A DNA stretch of 21,402 bases from CAYSUS01 sp964434165 (GTDB lineage Bacteria; Planctomycetota; Planctomycetia; Pirellulales; Thermoguttaceae). Both the position numbers and the translations under genes were made by a program. Location: positions 1-21,402 of the forward strand of contig CAYSUS010000115.1 of the NCBI GenBank assembly GCA_964434165.1, given 5' to 3'. The notes beneath the pieces were generated by a model, which saw only the letters and a program-made list of their open reading frames with translations, had not been told where the DNA came from and did not search any database. Positions 1 through 8,637 of this stretch are shown here, in pieces. Numbering within the stretch: the stretch's first letter is position 1; every line of letters starts with the position of its first letter.

Positions 1-1283
<1,283 letters not shown>

Positions 1284-1295
1284 AGCAATCTCCTT

Positions 1296-1345
1296 CTGCG
1301 TCAATCACTTGCGTTCGGACAAGCACACCATGATATGCGACGCAG
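1296..1345 (-). promoter_or_regulatory. Possible pairing in ahcY leader next to the Shine-Dalgarno
   Basis: In the ahcY leader, CTGCGTC (1345-1339) can pair with GACGCAG (1302-1296). The second arm directly abuts the AAGGAGA ribosome site. The loop is 36 nt, so this may be chance. No S-adenosylhomocysteine riboswitch consensus was recognised in the 106-bp gap. Confidence 0.2.
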
Positions 1346-1389
1346 CCGTGCTCATGCAAGGGTGCCGCCGGGGCAAACGCAACGCGAAC

Positions 1390-2070
1390 TCACTGCGCGT
1401 GAAGCGATTGGATCGCTTCGGCCGCCGCCCGCACAAACGCCGCCACCAGGCCGGGGTCCTTGCGGCCCGGGGCCAATTCCACTCCGCTGGCGGTGTCCAC
1501 CCCAGCCGGCCGCACCGCGCGCACGGCCTGGGCCACGTTGCCCGGTGCAAGGCCCCCCGCCAGGATGAGCGGCGGCGCGCCGTCCAGCCGGGCGTACTGG
1601 GCCGCGGCTGTCCAGTCGGCCTTGGCCCCCGTGCCGCCGTAGGCCCCGGGAAGGTAGGCGTCGAGCAGGACCAGGCGCGGCAGGCAGCCGAGGCGGCGGC
1701 ACTCGTCCAGGTACGCCGCCACCGGGCGCAGCCCTTCAGGCCCGATCCGCAACGCCCGCATCACCGGCCGGTCGCCAAGCCGCGCGAGCAGGTCCGGCGG
1801 CTCGTCGCCGTGCAGTTGGACGAGGTCCAGCCCGAGCCGATCCACGGTCTGGGCGACGTGCTCGACCGGGGCGTTGACGAACAGGCCCACCTTGACGATG
1901 CGCGGCGGCAGCACCTCGACGATCTGCTCCGCCTGCTCCTGCGAGAGACAGCGCGGGCTCCGCGCGTAGAAGTTCAGTCCCACCGCGTCAGCCCCGGCCC
2001 CGGCGGCCCACAGGGCATCGTCGGGGCGCGTAATGCCGCAGATCTTGATGCGAAACGCGGGTGGGGTCAT
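1390..2070 (-). CDS. trpF: Phosphoribosylanthranilate isomerase
   Basis: This TIM-barrel enzyme performs the Amadori rearrangement of N-(5-phosphoribosyl)anthranilate in tryptophan synthesis. From the ATG at 2070 it has 226 residues, normal for a monofunctional TrpF. The catalytic pair is visible: Cys11 in KICGITRPDDA and Asp137 in RLVLLDAYLPGAYGGTG. Phosphate-binding loops follow in LAGGLAPGNV (about 171-179) and GVDTASGVE (about 190-198). A start at 2091 is also open, but 2070 puts the start one base past the stop of the upstream membrane gene (TGA ends at 2072), implying translational coupling, and begins the protein just before the conserved strand. A G-rich ribosome site (GAGGGGG) lies upstream. 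No other trp gene is in the window. Confidence 0.95.
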   Translation of the reverse strand: MTPPAFRIKICGITRPDDALWAAGAGADAVGLNFYARSPRCLSQEQAEQIVEVLPPRIVKVGLFVNAPVEHVAQTVDRLGLDLVQLHGDEPPDLLARLGDRPVMRALRIGPEGLRPVAAYLDECRRLGCLPRLVLLDAYLPGAYGGTGAKADWTAAAQYARLDGAPPLILAGGLAPGNVAQAVRAVRPAGVDTASGVELAPGRKDPGLVAAFVRAAAEAIQSLHAQ

Positions 2071-2071
2071 T

Positions 2072-2407
2072 TCAGAACCAGGCCCCCTCAATGCACCAGA
2101 GGAACAGGAGGATGAGCGTCGCCCCGAATAGCAGGGGCATGAGCATCACCGCGAGGATCGCCCCGCAGCCGGTGACGCAATTGAAGTCGTCGCGCGCGAC
2201 CACGTACAGGTCGAGGTAGTAGATCCATCCCAACAAGCACTGAAGCCCCGCGAGAAGCACGATGATCGAGCCCGTCGTTCGCCAGGCAGCCAGCACCAGG
2301 CTGACCGCCAGCGCCAGCCCCAGGAGCAGACGGACCGTGAACTGGCTGGGCTCGGCGGAGCTGGCCGGTCGATCGTTGTCAACCTCCTGCTCAGGGATCG
2401 GTTCCAT
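2072..2407 (-). CDS. Small integral membrane protein of unknown function
   Basis: I do not recognise the family. From the ATG at 2407 the protein has 111 residues: an acidic soluble N-terminus (EPIPEQEVDNDRP), then about three hydrophobic helices. These are around RLLLGLALAVSLVLAAW, SIIVLLAGLQCLLGWIYYL and a C-terminal AVMLMPLLFGATLILLFLW, with a short FNCVTGCG loop holding two cysteines. A GTG at 2452 would add 15 residues, and neither start has a strong ribosome site. Its stop is one base before the trpF start, so the two are probably co-transcribed. This does not by itself imply a role in tryptophan synthesis. Confidence 0.7.
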   Translation of the reverse strand: MEPIPEQEVDNDRPASSAEPSQFTVRLLLGLALAVSLVLAAWRTTGSIIVLLAGLQCLLGWIYYLDLYVVARDDFNCVTGCGAILAVMLMPLLFGATLILLFLWCIEGAWF

Positions 2408-2512
2408 CGAAGGGGCCAGTGCTACTTCCAGCCAGGCCGTGTCGGCCCGCACCGCAAGAGATCGATTCTGCGTCGCCCAATACGCACAATCCCTCGCTGA
2501 CGCGTCGGGCTT

Positions 2513-3349
2513 CTACTCCATCAGTTCCCGGAAGAACGCCAGGTCCTTCTTCGTCTGCTCCAGGCACTGTTCGGTCGAGAGGTCCTTGAAGCTGTGCTTC
2601 CCCTTGTACTCACTGTGCAGCGAGCAAACGCCGTCGAAGCCGACCTCCCGCGTCAGCACCTTCATGAAAGCGGGGATCGGTGAGACGCCGTCAGCCACGG
2701 GCACCACGCGGTGGTGCCACCGGAGCATCCCGCGGTCGTCGCGCTCGCCCGGCTGCCAGGCGAAGTTCTTCACCGCCACCAGGGCGATCCACGGCTTCAC
2801 GAGGTCGAGCCCCTGGCGCCATCCGTCGCCGCCGCCCTCCAGGGCCATGTGCAGCGTGTCCACGTAAACGCCCACCAGGTCCGGGGCCAGACCGCGCACC
2901 AGCTCGTACGCCTGGGTCCCGTGACTGGGCAGGAACGTGCCCGAGTGGATGTGCACGCACGCCAGCACCCCGTGCTTGTTGGCGAGCCGGGCGGTCGCTT
3001 CCACCTGGCGCTTCACCTGGTCAAGCTGCTCGCGAAGCGAGCCGAACTGCCGGTACCGGTAGTAGCCGAGCTTCACCCGGTCGATCCCCAGCTTGCCGCA
3101 ACAGGCGAACAGAGCCTCGGCCTCCGGCGAGGGCTCGGTCACGTCGCTGGTGACCAGCGGGATCGCCACGCCCGCCTCCTGGGCTGTTCGCACCGCGGCC
3201 GGCAGCTTCTCGGGGGCCTCGGCCGTGGCGATCATTCCGCCACGGCGCACCGTGAGGTCGAGTCCGTCCAGCCCGATCTCGCGGAATCGGCGGCACACCT
3301 CTTCGATCGACCAGTCCTGGAAGCTCTTCGTGAATGTCACGACCTGCAT
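2513..3349 (-). CDS. Sugar phosphate isomerase/epimerase-like protein (xylose isomerase-like TIM barrel)
   Basis: The 278-residue protein has the AP-endonuclease-2/xylose-isomerase-like TIM barrel. It starts MQVVTFTKSFQDWSIEEVC, carries the early strand GLDGLDLTVRRGG, and has likely metal/active-site residues in VHIHSG (132-137), VYVDTLHM (Asp164, His167), VKNFAW (Lys194) and CSLHSEYKG (Glu247). His-X-His stands where many relatives have a Glu ligand. The ATG at 3349 is supported by GGAGGAG seven bases upstream; the frame stays open far beyond it, but that extension lies over the divergent operon and is an antisense shadow. Family members isomerise or epimerise sugars or inositols, and the substrate cannot be read here. 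It faces away from the exopolysaccharide operon across a 199-bp gap. Confidence 0.88.
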   Translation of the reverse strand: MQVVTFTKSFQDWSIEEVCRRFREIGLDGLDLTVRRGGMIATAEAPEKLPAAVRTAQEAGVAIPLVTSDVTEPSPEAEALFACCGKLGIDRVKLGYYRYRQFGSLREQLDQVKRQVEATARLANKHGVLACVHIHSGTFLPSHGTQAYELVRGLAPDLVGVYVDTLHMALEGGGDGWRQGLDLVKPWIALVAVKNFAWQPGERDDRGMLRWHHRVVPVADGVSPIPAFMKVLTREVGFDGVCSLHSEYKGKHSFKDLSTEQCLEQTKKDLAFFRELME

Positions 3350-3548
3350 GCGCCAGCTCCTCCCGACCCACCATGAATTGCCCAATCCCTTCATCCTCCC
3401 GGAAATGCGGCGCTCGTGCAAGCGACCCATCCGTGGGGCCCCCGCGGGTCTCAAGGGGCGGCCGTGGCCGCGTCGATGACGAGCGAGGGACACCGCGCGC
3501 GCCGTCCTGCCGGGCCGCGCAGGGCCCTTCCCCCTTTCAGGACCGCGC

Positions 3549-5237
3549 ATGGCAAACCAGGATCGGAGCACGATCGGCACGCGCCCCGCGGCTGGCTCGC
3601 GATCGGCGCGCGTCCGCGCGGTCGGGCCAGGCGGGCCAGGCGCCTGGCGGGTGTCGGTCATGCTCTCCGCGCTCGCGGCCTTCGCGATCGCCTCGGGGGC
3701 CGTGTATCTACTGGGACTGAAGCACGCAGAGGCGCCGCCAGCGCCCCCGGCCACGGCCCGCCTGCGAATCCGGCCGGCAGCCGAGGGCGCCGCAGGCGAT
3801 CCGCGGCCCGACCTCGATCCCCGGGCCGTGCGCGAGGCGCTGGAATCGGACGCGAGCCTTCGGCAGGCCCTCCAGGCAATGCGCGACGGGCACGCGCAGC
3901 CCGAGGCTGCGCAACTCGCGGCCGTGGCCGAGGCGTCCGCGGACCGGCTCGCCCAGCTCCGCAAGGAACTGGAGATCGCGATCGAGCCGAGCGATCCGCC
4001 GCGCGGCTTGGACGTGGCGATCACCGCGCAGGGCGACCATGCCGCCCTGCTGGTCAACTGCCTGGCGCTGGACTTCGCCGCGCGCAAACGGAGCGCGTGG
4101 AAGCGCGAGCGCGAGGAGGCGCGCCGGCTTGCGCAGACGCAGGTCGAGACCGCCCGGCAGCGCATGACGGCCGCGCGCGAGGCGCTCGATCGTTTTCTCG
4201 CGGAGCACTTCCGGCGACTTCAGCAGCGGAGCGAGGAGCTGGACGGCTGGACCGAAGTCCTGGGCGCCGCCGCGCCTTCGCGCGCGGCCTCGCCGTACGC
4301 CCCGCCGGCCGCGGTTCCCGTCCGCGTGGTGCAGACGGCGCCGCAGCGCGCGCAGAACCCCGCCTGGGTCGAGCTGGACCAGCAGGTCCGCGCCGCGCGG
4401 CAGCGGCTGAAGGAGCTGGTTGAGCATCGGACCGCGGCTCACCCCGAGGTGCGGGACGCGGAATCGCGCCTGCGCGACCTGGAGGCCCGGCTGGCTTCGG
4501 TGCCCGAGCTTGTCGAAGCGCCCGGTCCGACGCCCGGCGACGCTCAGGCATTGCCCCCGCCGCCCGACCGCACGCGGATCTCGCCGCTCCCGCCGGACGC
4601 GGAGCCGCACAGCGACGCGCTTGAGGGGCTCGCCGCGCCCGGCCCCCCGGCCGGAACGGCTGTCGTCTCGGACGACCCCCGCATCGGGGCGCTTGCGCCT
4701 TCGGGGCCAGAGGCCGCGGTTCGCCGCGAGGCCCTCGAAGCGGTGATTCGCGAGACCTCCGCCGCCGCCACGCGGTATCGAGCCCTCGACGCGCGGTGGC
4801 TGGAGGCCTTCGACGCGTACCAGGGGGCCTTGGCCCACTTGCCGTCGCAGTCGGGGGGCGAATCGGCCTGGCCGGGAATCGACCTGGCGCTCGCGTCCGC
4901 CCCGGCCCCCGAGGGCCGTTCGGCCGGTCCGGTTCGCTCCGGCCTGCCACGCGCGGCCGTGGCCGCCGGCATTGCCGCGGCCTTGAGCATGCTCCTATGG
5001 GCGCGGGGGGCGCGCGCCCCTGCCACGTACGCCGACGTGGCGGCCTTGCAGGCGGACCTTCCCATTCCCGTCGTGGGCAGGTTCGTGTCCAGCGGTCAGC
5101 GCCAGGAACACGGAGGCGGGGCCCGCGCGCCGCGATCCCTGCTGGGCACCCTGTTCTCGCTCGCCGGGGTGGCGCTGGTGACCCTCGGGCTGGGCGCGGC
5201 GGCCCTCCTGGCACTCGGCTTCCGCCCGAACTGGTAG
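3549..5237 (+). CDS. Chain-length determinant-like (GumC/Wzz, polysaccharide co-polymerase) membrane protein
   Basis: The 562-residue protein has the layout of polysaccharide co-polymerases. There is a cytoplasmic basic N-terminus, a transmembrane helix at about 35-57, a long Arg/Glu-rich coiled-coil-like region (about 90-320), and the family stretch LKELVEHRTAAHPEVRDAES followed by RDLEARL. A second helix follows at about 469-485, then the typical post-helix segment ATYADVAALQADLPIPVVG. A third hydrophobic helix at about 531-558 ends the protein, whereas classical members have two. The region 325-395 is proline-rich linker. Relatives sit in the inner membrane and set the length of exported polysaccharide together with a BY-kinase. 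It is the first gene of a three-gene plus-strand operon. The start at 3549 has a weak AGGA ribosome site. Confidence 0.75.
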   Translation: MANQDRSTIGTRPAAGSRSARVRAVGPGGPGAWRVSVMLSALAAFAIASGAVYLLGLKHAEAPPAPPATARLRIRPAAEGAAGDPRPDLDPRAVREALESDASLRQALQAMRDGHAQPEAAQLAAVAEASADRLAQLRKELEIAIEPSDPPRGLDVAITAQGDHAALLVNCLALDFAARKRSAWKREREEARRLAQTQVETARQRMTAAREALDRFLAEHFRRLQQRSEELDGWTEVLGAAAPSRAASPYAPPAAVPVRVVQTAPQRAQNPAWVELDQQVRAARQRLKELVEHRTAAHPEVRDAESRLRDLEARLASVPELVEAPGPTPGDAQALPPPPDRTRISPLPPDAEPHSDALEGLAAPGPPAGTAVVSDDPRIGALAPSGPEAAVRREALEAVIRETSAAATRYRALDARWLEAFDAYQGALAHLPSQSGGESAWPGIDLALASAPAPEGRSAGPVRSGLPRAAVAAGIAAALSMLLWARGARAPATYADVAALQADLPIPVVGRFVSSGQRQEHGGGARAPRSLLGTLFSLAGVALVTLGLGAAALLALGFRPNW

Positions 5238-5436
5238 CGGCCTTCCCAGCCTGCGCAAACCAGCCGGCTTCGCGGGCGGATCGCGCGCGCTGCCGTTGCC
5301 CCGGGGTCCGATTGCAGCCGAAGCGCCGCGTGTGCCGAATGGAGACAAGGGGACTGTCGCGGCTGTCCTTGCGCGCCGTTCGATCGGGATCCCGTGGCGA
5401 CGGTCCGCCTACCACCCAGCGCCGGAACCGCAGGTC

Positions 5437-7170
5437 ATGTACGAAGCGTACTTTGGATTCGAGCATCGGCCCTTCTCGCCCGTGCCCCGCGCCGACCACT
5501 ACTTTCCCGCCGAGTCGGTCGAGGCCGCGCGCCAAGCGCTGGTGCGATGCATTCAGCGTGGCGCGGGCGTGGGCATGGTGGTCGGCGCGTCGGGCACGGG
5601 CAAGAGCATGCTCTGCGAGGTGCTGGCCGGGCAGTTCAAGCCGGAGCTGGAAGTCGTCATGCTGTGCAGCGGCCGGCTCAGCACGCGCCGCGCCCTGTTC
5701 CAGGCGGTCCTGCACGACCTGGGCCTGCCTTTCCGCGGCATGGACGAAGGCGAGCTCCGCCTGGCGCTGATCGACCACCTCATGCACACCGAGGAGTGCC
5801 CCCGCGGCATGGTCCTGCTGGTGGACGAAGCCCATACGCTGCCGCTCCGCCTGTTCGAGGAGATCCGCCTGATCACCAACCTGGTCGGCGGCGGCGAGGC
5901 GCGGGTCCGCGTGGTCATCGCCGGGGGGCAGGCGCTGGAGGAGCGCCTCGCCAATCCCAAGCTCGAATCGTTCAGCCAGCGCATCGCCGCGCGGTGCTAC
6001 CTCGAGCCGTTCACTCGCACGGAAACGGGGGAGTTCATCCGCCGACAGATCGGACTGGCCGGGGGGCGCGACGGCCTGTTCACGGACGAGGCGTGCACCG
6101 CGGTCTATCACGCGACGGGCGGCGTGCCCCGCCTGATCGTCCAGGTGTGCGATCACGCCCTGGTGACGGCGTGTACCCGACGGCGCGACAGCGTGGCCGC
6201 CCCGTGCATCCAGGAGGCGTGGGCCGACCTCCAGCAACTCCCTGCCCCGCCGACGTCCCAGTCCTCCGCGTGCGGAGGCGGGGGCGTGGTCGAGTTCGGC
6301 ACCCTCGACGATGAGCCCCACGAGCAACCCGCGCCCCCGGCGGAGCCCGCCCCTTTCCCGCAACCCGTCCACCAGGCCCCCGTGCCGCGCGAGGAGGCCG
6401 CGGACCCCGGCGAGGCCGAGCCGGACAAGGAGCCGATCGAGCGCCTCGACCAGATCGAGCAGGCCCTGGCCGACCTGGACGCGGACTGCGAGACCGACGA
6501 GTCCAGCCCACCGGAGGTGGAACTGGTGTTCGAGGAGACGACCGACCCGTTCGCCGAGCACTTCGACGAAGACGAGCTGCTCGCCGATCCCTACGCCGGC
6601 GTGCCCGCACCGCCGCCCCTGACCTGCGCGCCTGCGGTGGGCCGCGACCAGGCGGGCTCGCCCACGCGCGGGGGCTTCGAGGAGCTGGAGGCCTGGGAGC
6701 CGGCGGCCGCCTACGGCTACGGCCGCGACCGGTGCGTGGAGGTTCACCGTCCGGCTCCGCTTCAGCAGGCCGAGCCGCCCGACCTGACGGAGGCCGAGCC
6801 GCGGGTCGCGCCCGCGGCGGAGGCCCTCCCGCCGCCAGACCCCCAGGCCGCGGCGCTCGGGGAGGACCTCGCAGAGGAGGAATCCTCGCCATTGCCCCGG
6901 CAAGCGGCGATCGCGGAGCCAGCAGCGCAGGAAACCCAACCCGACGAGCCGGATCAGGACGCCGACGACGCCGAGGCAGACGACCTGGACGGTCCCAAGA
7001 CGTTGCCGCTGCACCGACCGCCTTCCGGCAAGGCGTCGGCGCCCCGGGTGGAGGACATGATCGTGGTGGAGGACGGGTACGACGAGCCGCGATCGGGCGA
7101 GGAGCCGCCGGAGATCCAGGTGGGAAGGCAGGAGTACCGCCAGCTCTTCGCCCGACTGCGCCGCGGTTGA
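5437..7170 (+). CDS. ExeA/GspA-type AAA ATPase with long acidic C-terminal tail
   Basis: The protein has 577 residues. Residues 1-270 are a standard ExeA-like AAA module: MYEAYFGFEHRPFSPVPR start, Walker A GASGTGKS (50-57), Walker B MVLLVDEAHTL (about 125-134), an SFSQRIAARC arginine region (about 178-187) and GGVPRLI sensor (228-234). Such ATPases accompany exosortase/PEP-CTERM-type exopolysaccharide loci and type II secretion. Residues about 271-560 are a Glu/Asp/Pro/Ala-rich, probably disordered tail roughly as long as the ATPase itself. It ends in a short basic segment, EYRQLFARLRRG, that looks like a docking motif. ATG 5437 is chosen because the family begins there; the frame is open upstream to 5296. 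It lies 199 bp after the chain-length gene and 92 bp before the kinase-like gene. Confidence 0.85.
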   Translation: MYEAYFGFEHRPFSPVPRADHYFPAESVEAARQALVRCIQRGAGVGMVVGASGTGKSMLCEVLAGQFKPELEVVMLCSGRLSTRRALFQAVLHDLGLPFRGMDEGELRLALIDHLMHTEECPRGMVLLVDEAHTLPLRLFEEIRLITNLVGGGEARVRVVIAGGQALEERLANPKLESFSQRIAARCYLEPFTRTETGEFIRRQIGLAGGRDGLFTDEACTAVYHATGGVPRLIVQVCDHALVTACTRRRDSVAAPCIQEAWADLQQLPAPPTSQSSACGGGGVVEFGTLDDEPHEQPAPPAEPAPFPQPVHQAPVPREEAADPGEAEPDKEPIERLDQIEQALADLDADCETDESSPPEVELVFEETTDPFAEHFDEDELLADPYAGVPAPPPLTCAPAVGRDQAGSPTRGGFEELEAWEPAAAYGYGRDRCVEVHRPAPLQQAEPPDLTEAEPRVAPAAEALPPPDPQAAALGEDLAEEESSPLPRQAAIAEPAAQETQPDEPDQDADDAEADDLDGPKTLPLHRPPSGKASAPRVEDMIVVEDGYDEPRSGEEPPEIQVGRQEYRQLFARLRRG

Positions 7171-7262
7171 GCCAGTCGCGACGGACCGCGCACGCAGCGG
7201 CACGAATTGGGGGCCGGCAAGGCCCGCCCGCGTCGGGCAAACGCATCGAGGAACGACGAGCG

Positions 7263-8582
7263 ATGGGCCGAATCCTGGAAGCCCTGAAGCGCATCGAGGC
7301 TCGCCGAGGCGCCGGCCCCACGGCATCGCCGGACGCCGCGCCCGAGGCCCTCCCGCGCGACGCTGCTGCCTCGCCCCCGCCCGACGCCGAACCGACGGGG
7401 CAGGGCCGCGGCGAACCCGGTGCTGCCGCACTGGTCTCCCAGGAGTCTGTTGACCACGGGGAGCGATCCGCCTCGCCCGAGTGCGGGATCGCGCCGAGCG
7501 GAGTGGCAGACGTGCAGGAAGCGCTCCCGCCGGACATCCCTGCGAACGTTCCCGAAGAGCCCCACGCGCCGGCCGAGGACCCGGCAAGCGACACCTGGGA
7601 TCCGGTCTCGGTTCGGGAGACCATCGTGCTTGCACCGCCGTCGAGCGCCGACGAGGAGTCGCCGGTGCCGTCCGAGGCTCACGCGAGCCCCGCGCCGTCC
7701 CCGCCGGACGAAGCCGCGGCCCCGAGCCCCCGCCACGCGCCGCCTGCCGCGGCGATGATGGACGTCTCGTCGGAGATGCCGGGCGGGGAGGAGCAAGCCG
7801 CGAGGGCCCCAGATGCCGAAGGCCCTCCGCCGCCGCAGGCATCGGCGGCGAGCGAACCGGGTCAGGCCGAGCCCGCCGGCGGCGAGAACGGCCGGCAGCC
7901 GACCGGCGGCGGGGAGGTCCCGGAGCGGGGATTCCAGGAGGCGATTGCGGACCTGCTCGCCCGGCAGAATGCAGGCGGGGCCGAGGAAGCGGCCTACTGC
8001 GAGCTGGCCGCGAACATCCTCTCGCGGCTGCCTCCGGAGCCTCGCGCCGTGGTGCTGTTCGTGGGGGTCGGCGGCGAGGCGGGCACCAGCCCGGCCGTGG
8101 CGCATCTGGCGGCGATCCTGGGGGAGACGATTCGAGGACGGGTGTTGGCCGTGGAGGGTCGCTCCCGCAATCCCGAGCTGGGCGCGTGCTTCGGGATCGC
8201 CGCGCGGCGCGGTCTGGCGGAGGTCCTCCACGGCACCGTGCGCTGGCAGGACGCGGTACGGGCCACGCCGATCGCCAACCTGCACGTGCTTCCGGGGTCC
8301 GAGGGGAGGACCGCGCGATGGCCCGCCTCGGACGCCGGCACCCTCCAGGCCCTGTTCCTCGAGTTCCGCCGGCAGTACACGCTCGTGCTGATCGACGGCG
8401 GCGCGCTGGACACCAGGGACGCGGGCGTGCTCCCGGCCCTGGCCGACGGCGTGTTCCTCGTGGCCCAGATCGGAAGCACGCCGCGCGAGGCCGTGGCCGA
8501 AGCGATCAAGGCGATCGACGCGGCGGGCGGCCACGTCCTGGGATGCGTCGCCGCCGAGATGGCCGAGCCCGCGGGCCGCTAG
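7263..8582 (+). CDS. CpsD/CapB-like BY-kinase family protein with degenerate nucleotide site
   Basis: The 439-residue protein begins MGRILEALKRIEARR, the amphipathic N-terminal signature of exopolysaccharide-locus tyrosine autokinases. It then has about 200 residues of Pro/Ala/Glu-rich linker and a MinD/BY-kinase fold from about 240. The fold is recognisable by EEAAYCELAANILSRLP, GLAEVLHGTVRWQDAV, ANLHVLPGS, YTLVLIDGGALDTRDAG and DGVFLVAQIGSTPREAV. The Walker A equivalent reads GVGGEAGTS (about 268-276), without the lysine of GxGKS/T. The A' motif reads VLAVEGRSRNPELG where active members have a hydrophobic-D-x-D pattern. The C-terminus (AAEMAEPAGR) has no tyrosine cluster. It is therefore probably catalytically inactive, acting as a structural partner of the upstream chain-length protein. 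This is inferred from motifs only. ATG 7263 has GAGG 11 nt upstream. Confidence 0.82.
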   Translation: MGRILEALKRIEARRGAGPTASPDAAPEALPRDAAASPPPDAEPTGQGRGEPGAAALVSQESVDHGERSASPECGIAPSGVADVQEALPPDIPANVPEEPHAPAEDPASDTWDPVSVRETIVLAPPSSADEESPVPSEAHASPAPSPPDEAAAPSPRHAPPAAAMMDVSSEMPGGEEQAARAPDAEGPPPPQASAASEPGQAEPAGGENGRQPTGGGEVPERGFQEAIADLLARQNAGGAEEAAYCELAANILSRLPPEPRAVVLFVGVGGEAGTSPAVAHLAAILGETIRGRVLAVEGRSRNPELGACFGIAARRGLAEVLHGTVRWQDAVRATPIANLHVLPGSEGRTARWPASDAGTLQALFLEFRRQYTLVLIDGGALDTRDAGVLPALADGVFLVAQIGSTPREAVAEAIKAIDAAGGHVLGCVAAEMAEPAGR

Positions 8583-8637
8583 GAGGTCGGCCGGGCCGGC
8601 GCGCAGCGGCGCGGAGCCGACGCTGAGGCGCTTGGCG

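Noticed and set aside
1284..1389. S-adenosylhomocysteine riboswitch before ahcY
   Set aside because: The leader was read for the conserved SAH core and stems; none was recognisable.
1309..2115. Plus-strand open frame opposite trpF
   Set aside because: The trpF catalytic motifs are clear on the minus strand. The plus reading has no recognisable fold.
3350..3548. Promoters in the divergent gap between the isomerase and the exopolysaccharide operon
   Set aside because: No convincing -35/-10 pair was found on either strand in this GC-rich stretch.
4054..7842. Very long open frame on the minus strand opposite the exopolysaccharide operon
   Set aside because: It is rich in Arg, Pro, Gly and Ala without domain pattern, has no ribosome site, and lies opposite three genes with clear family motifs. 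Long antisense frames are expected at this GC content.
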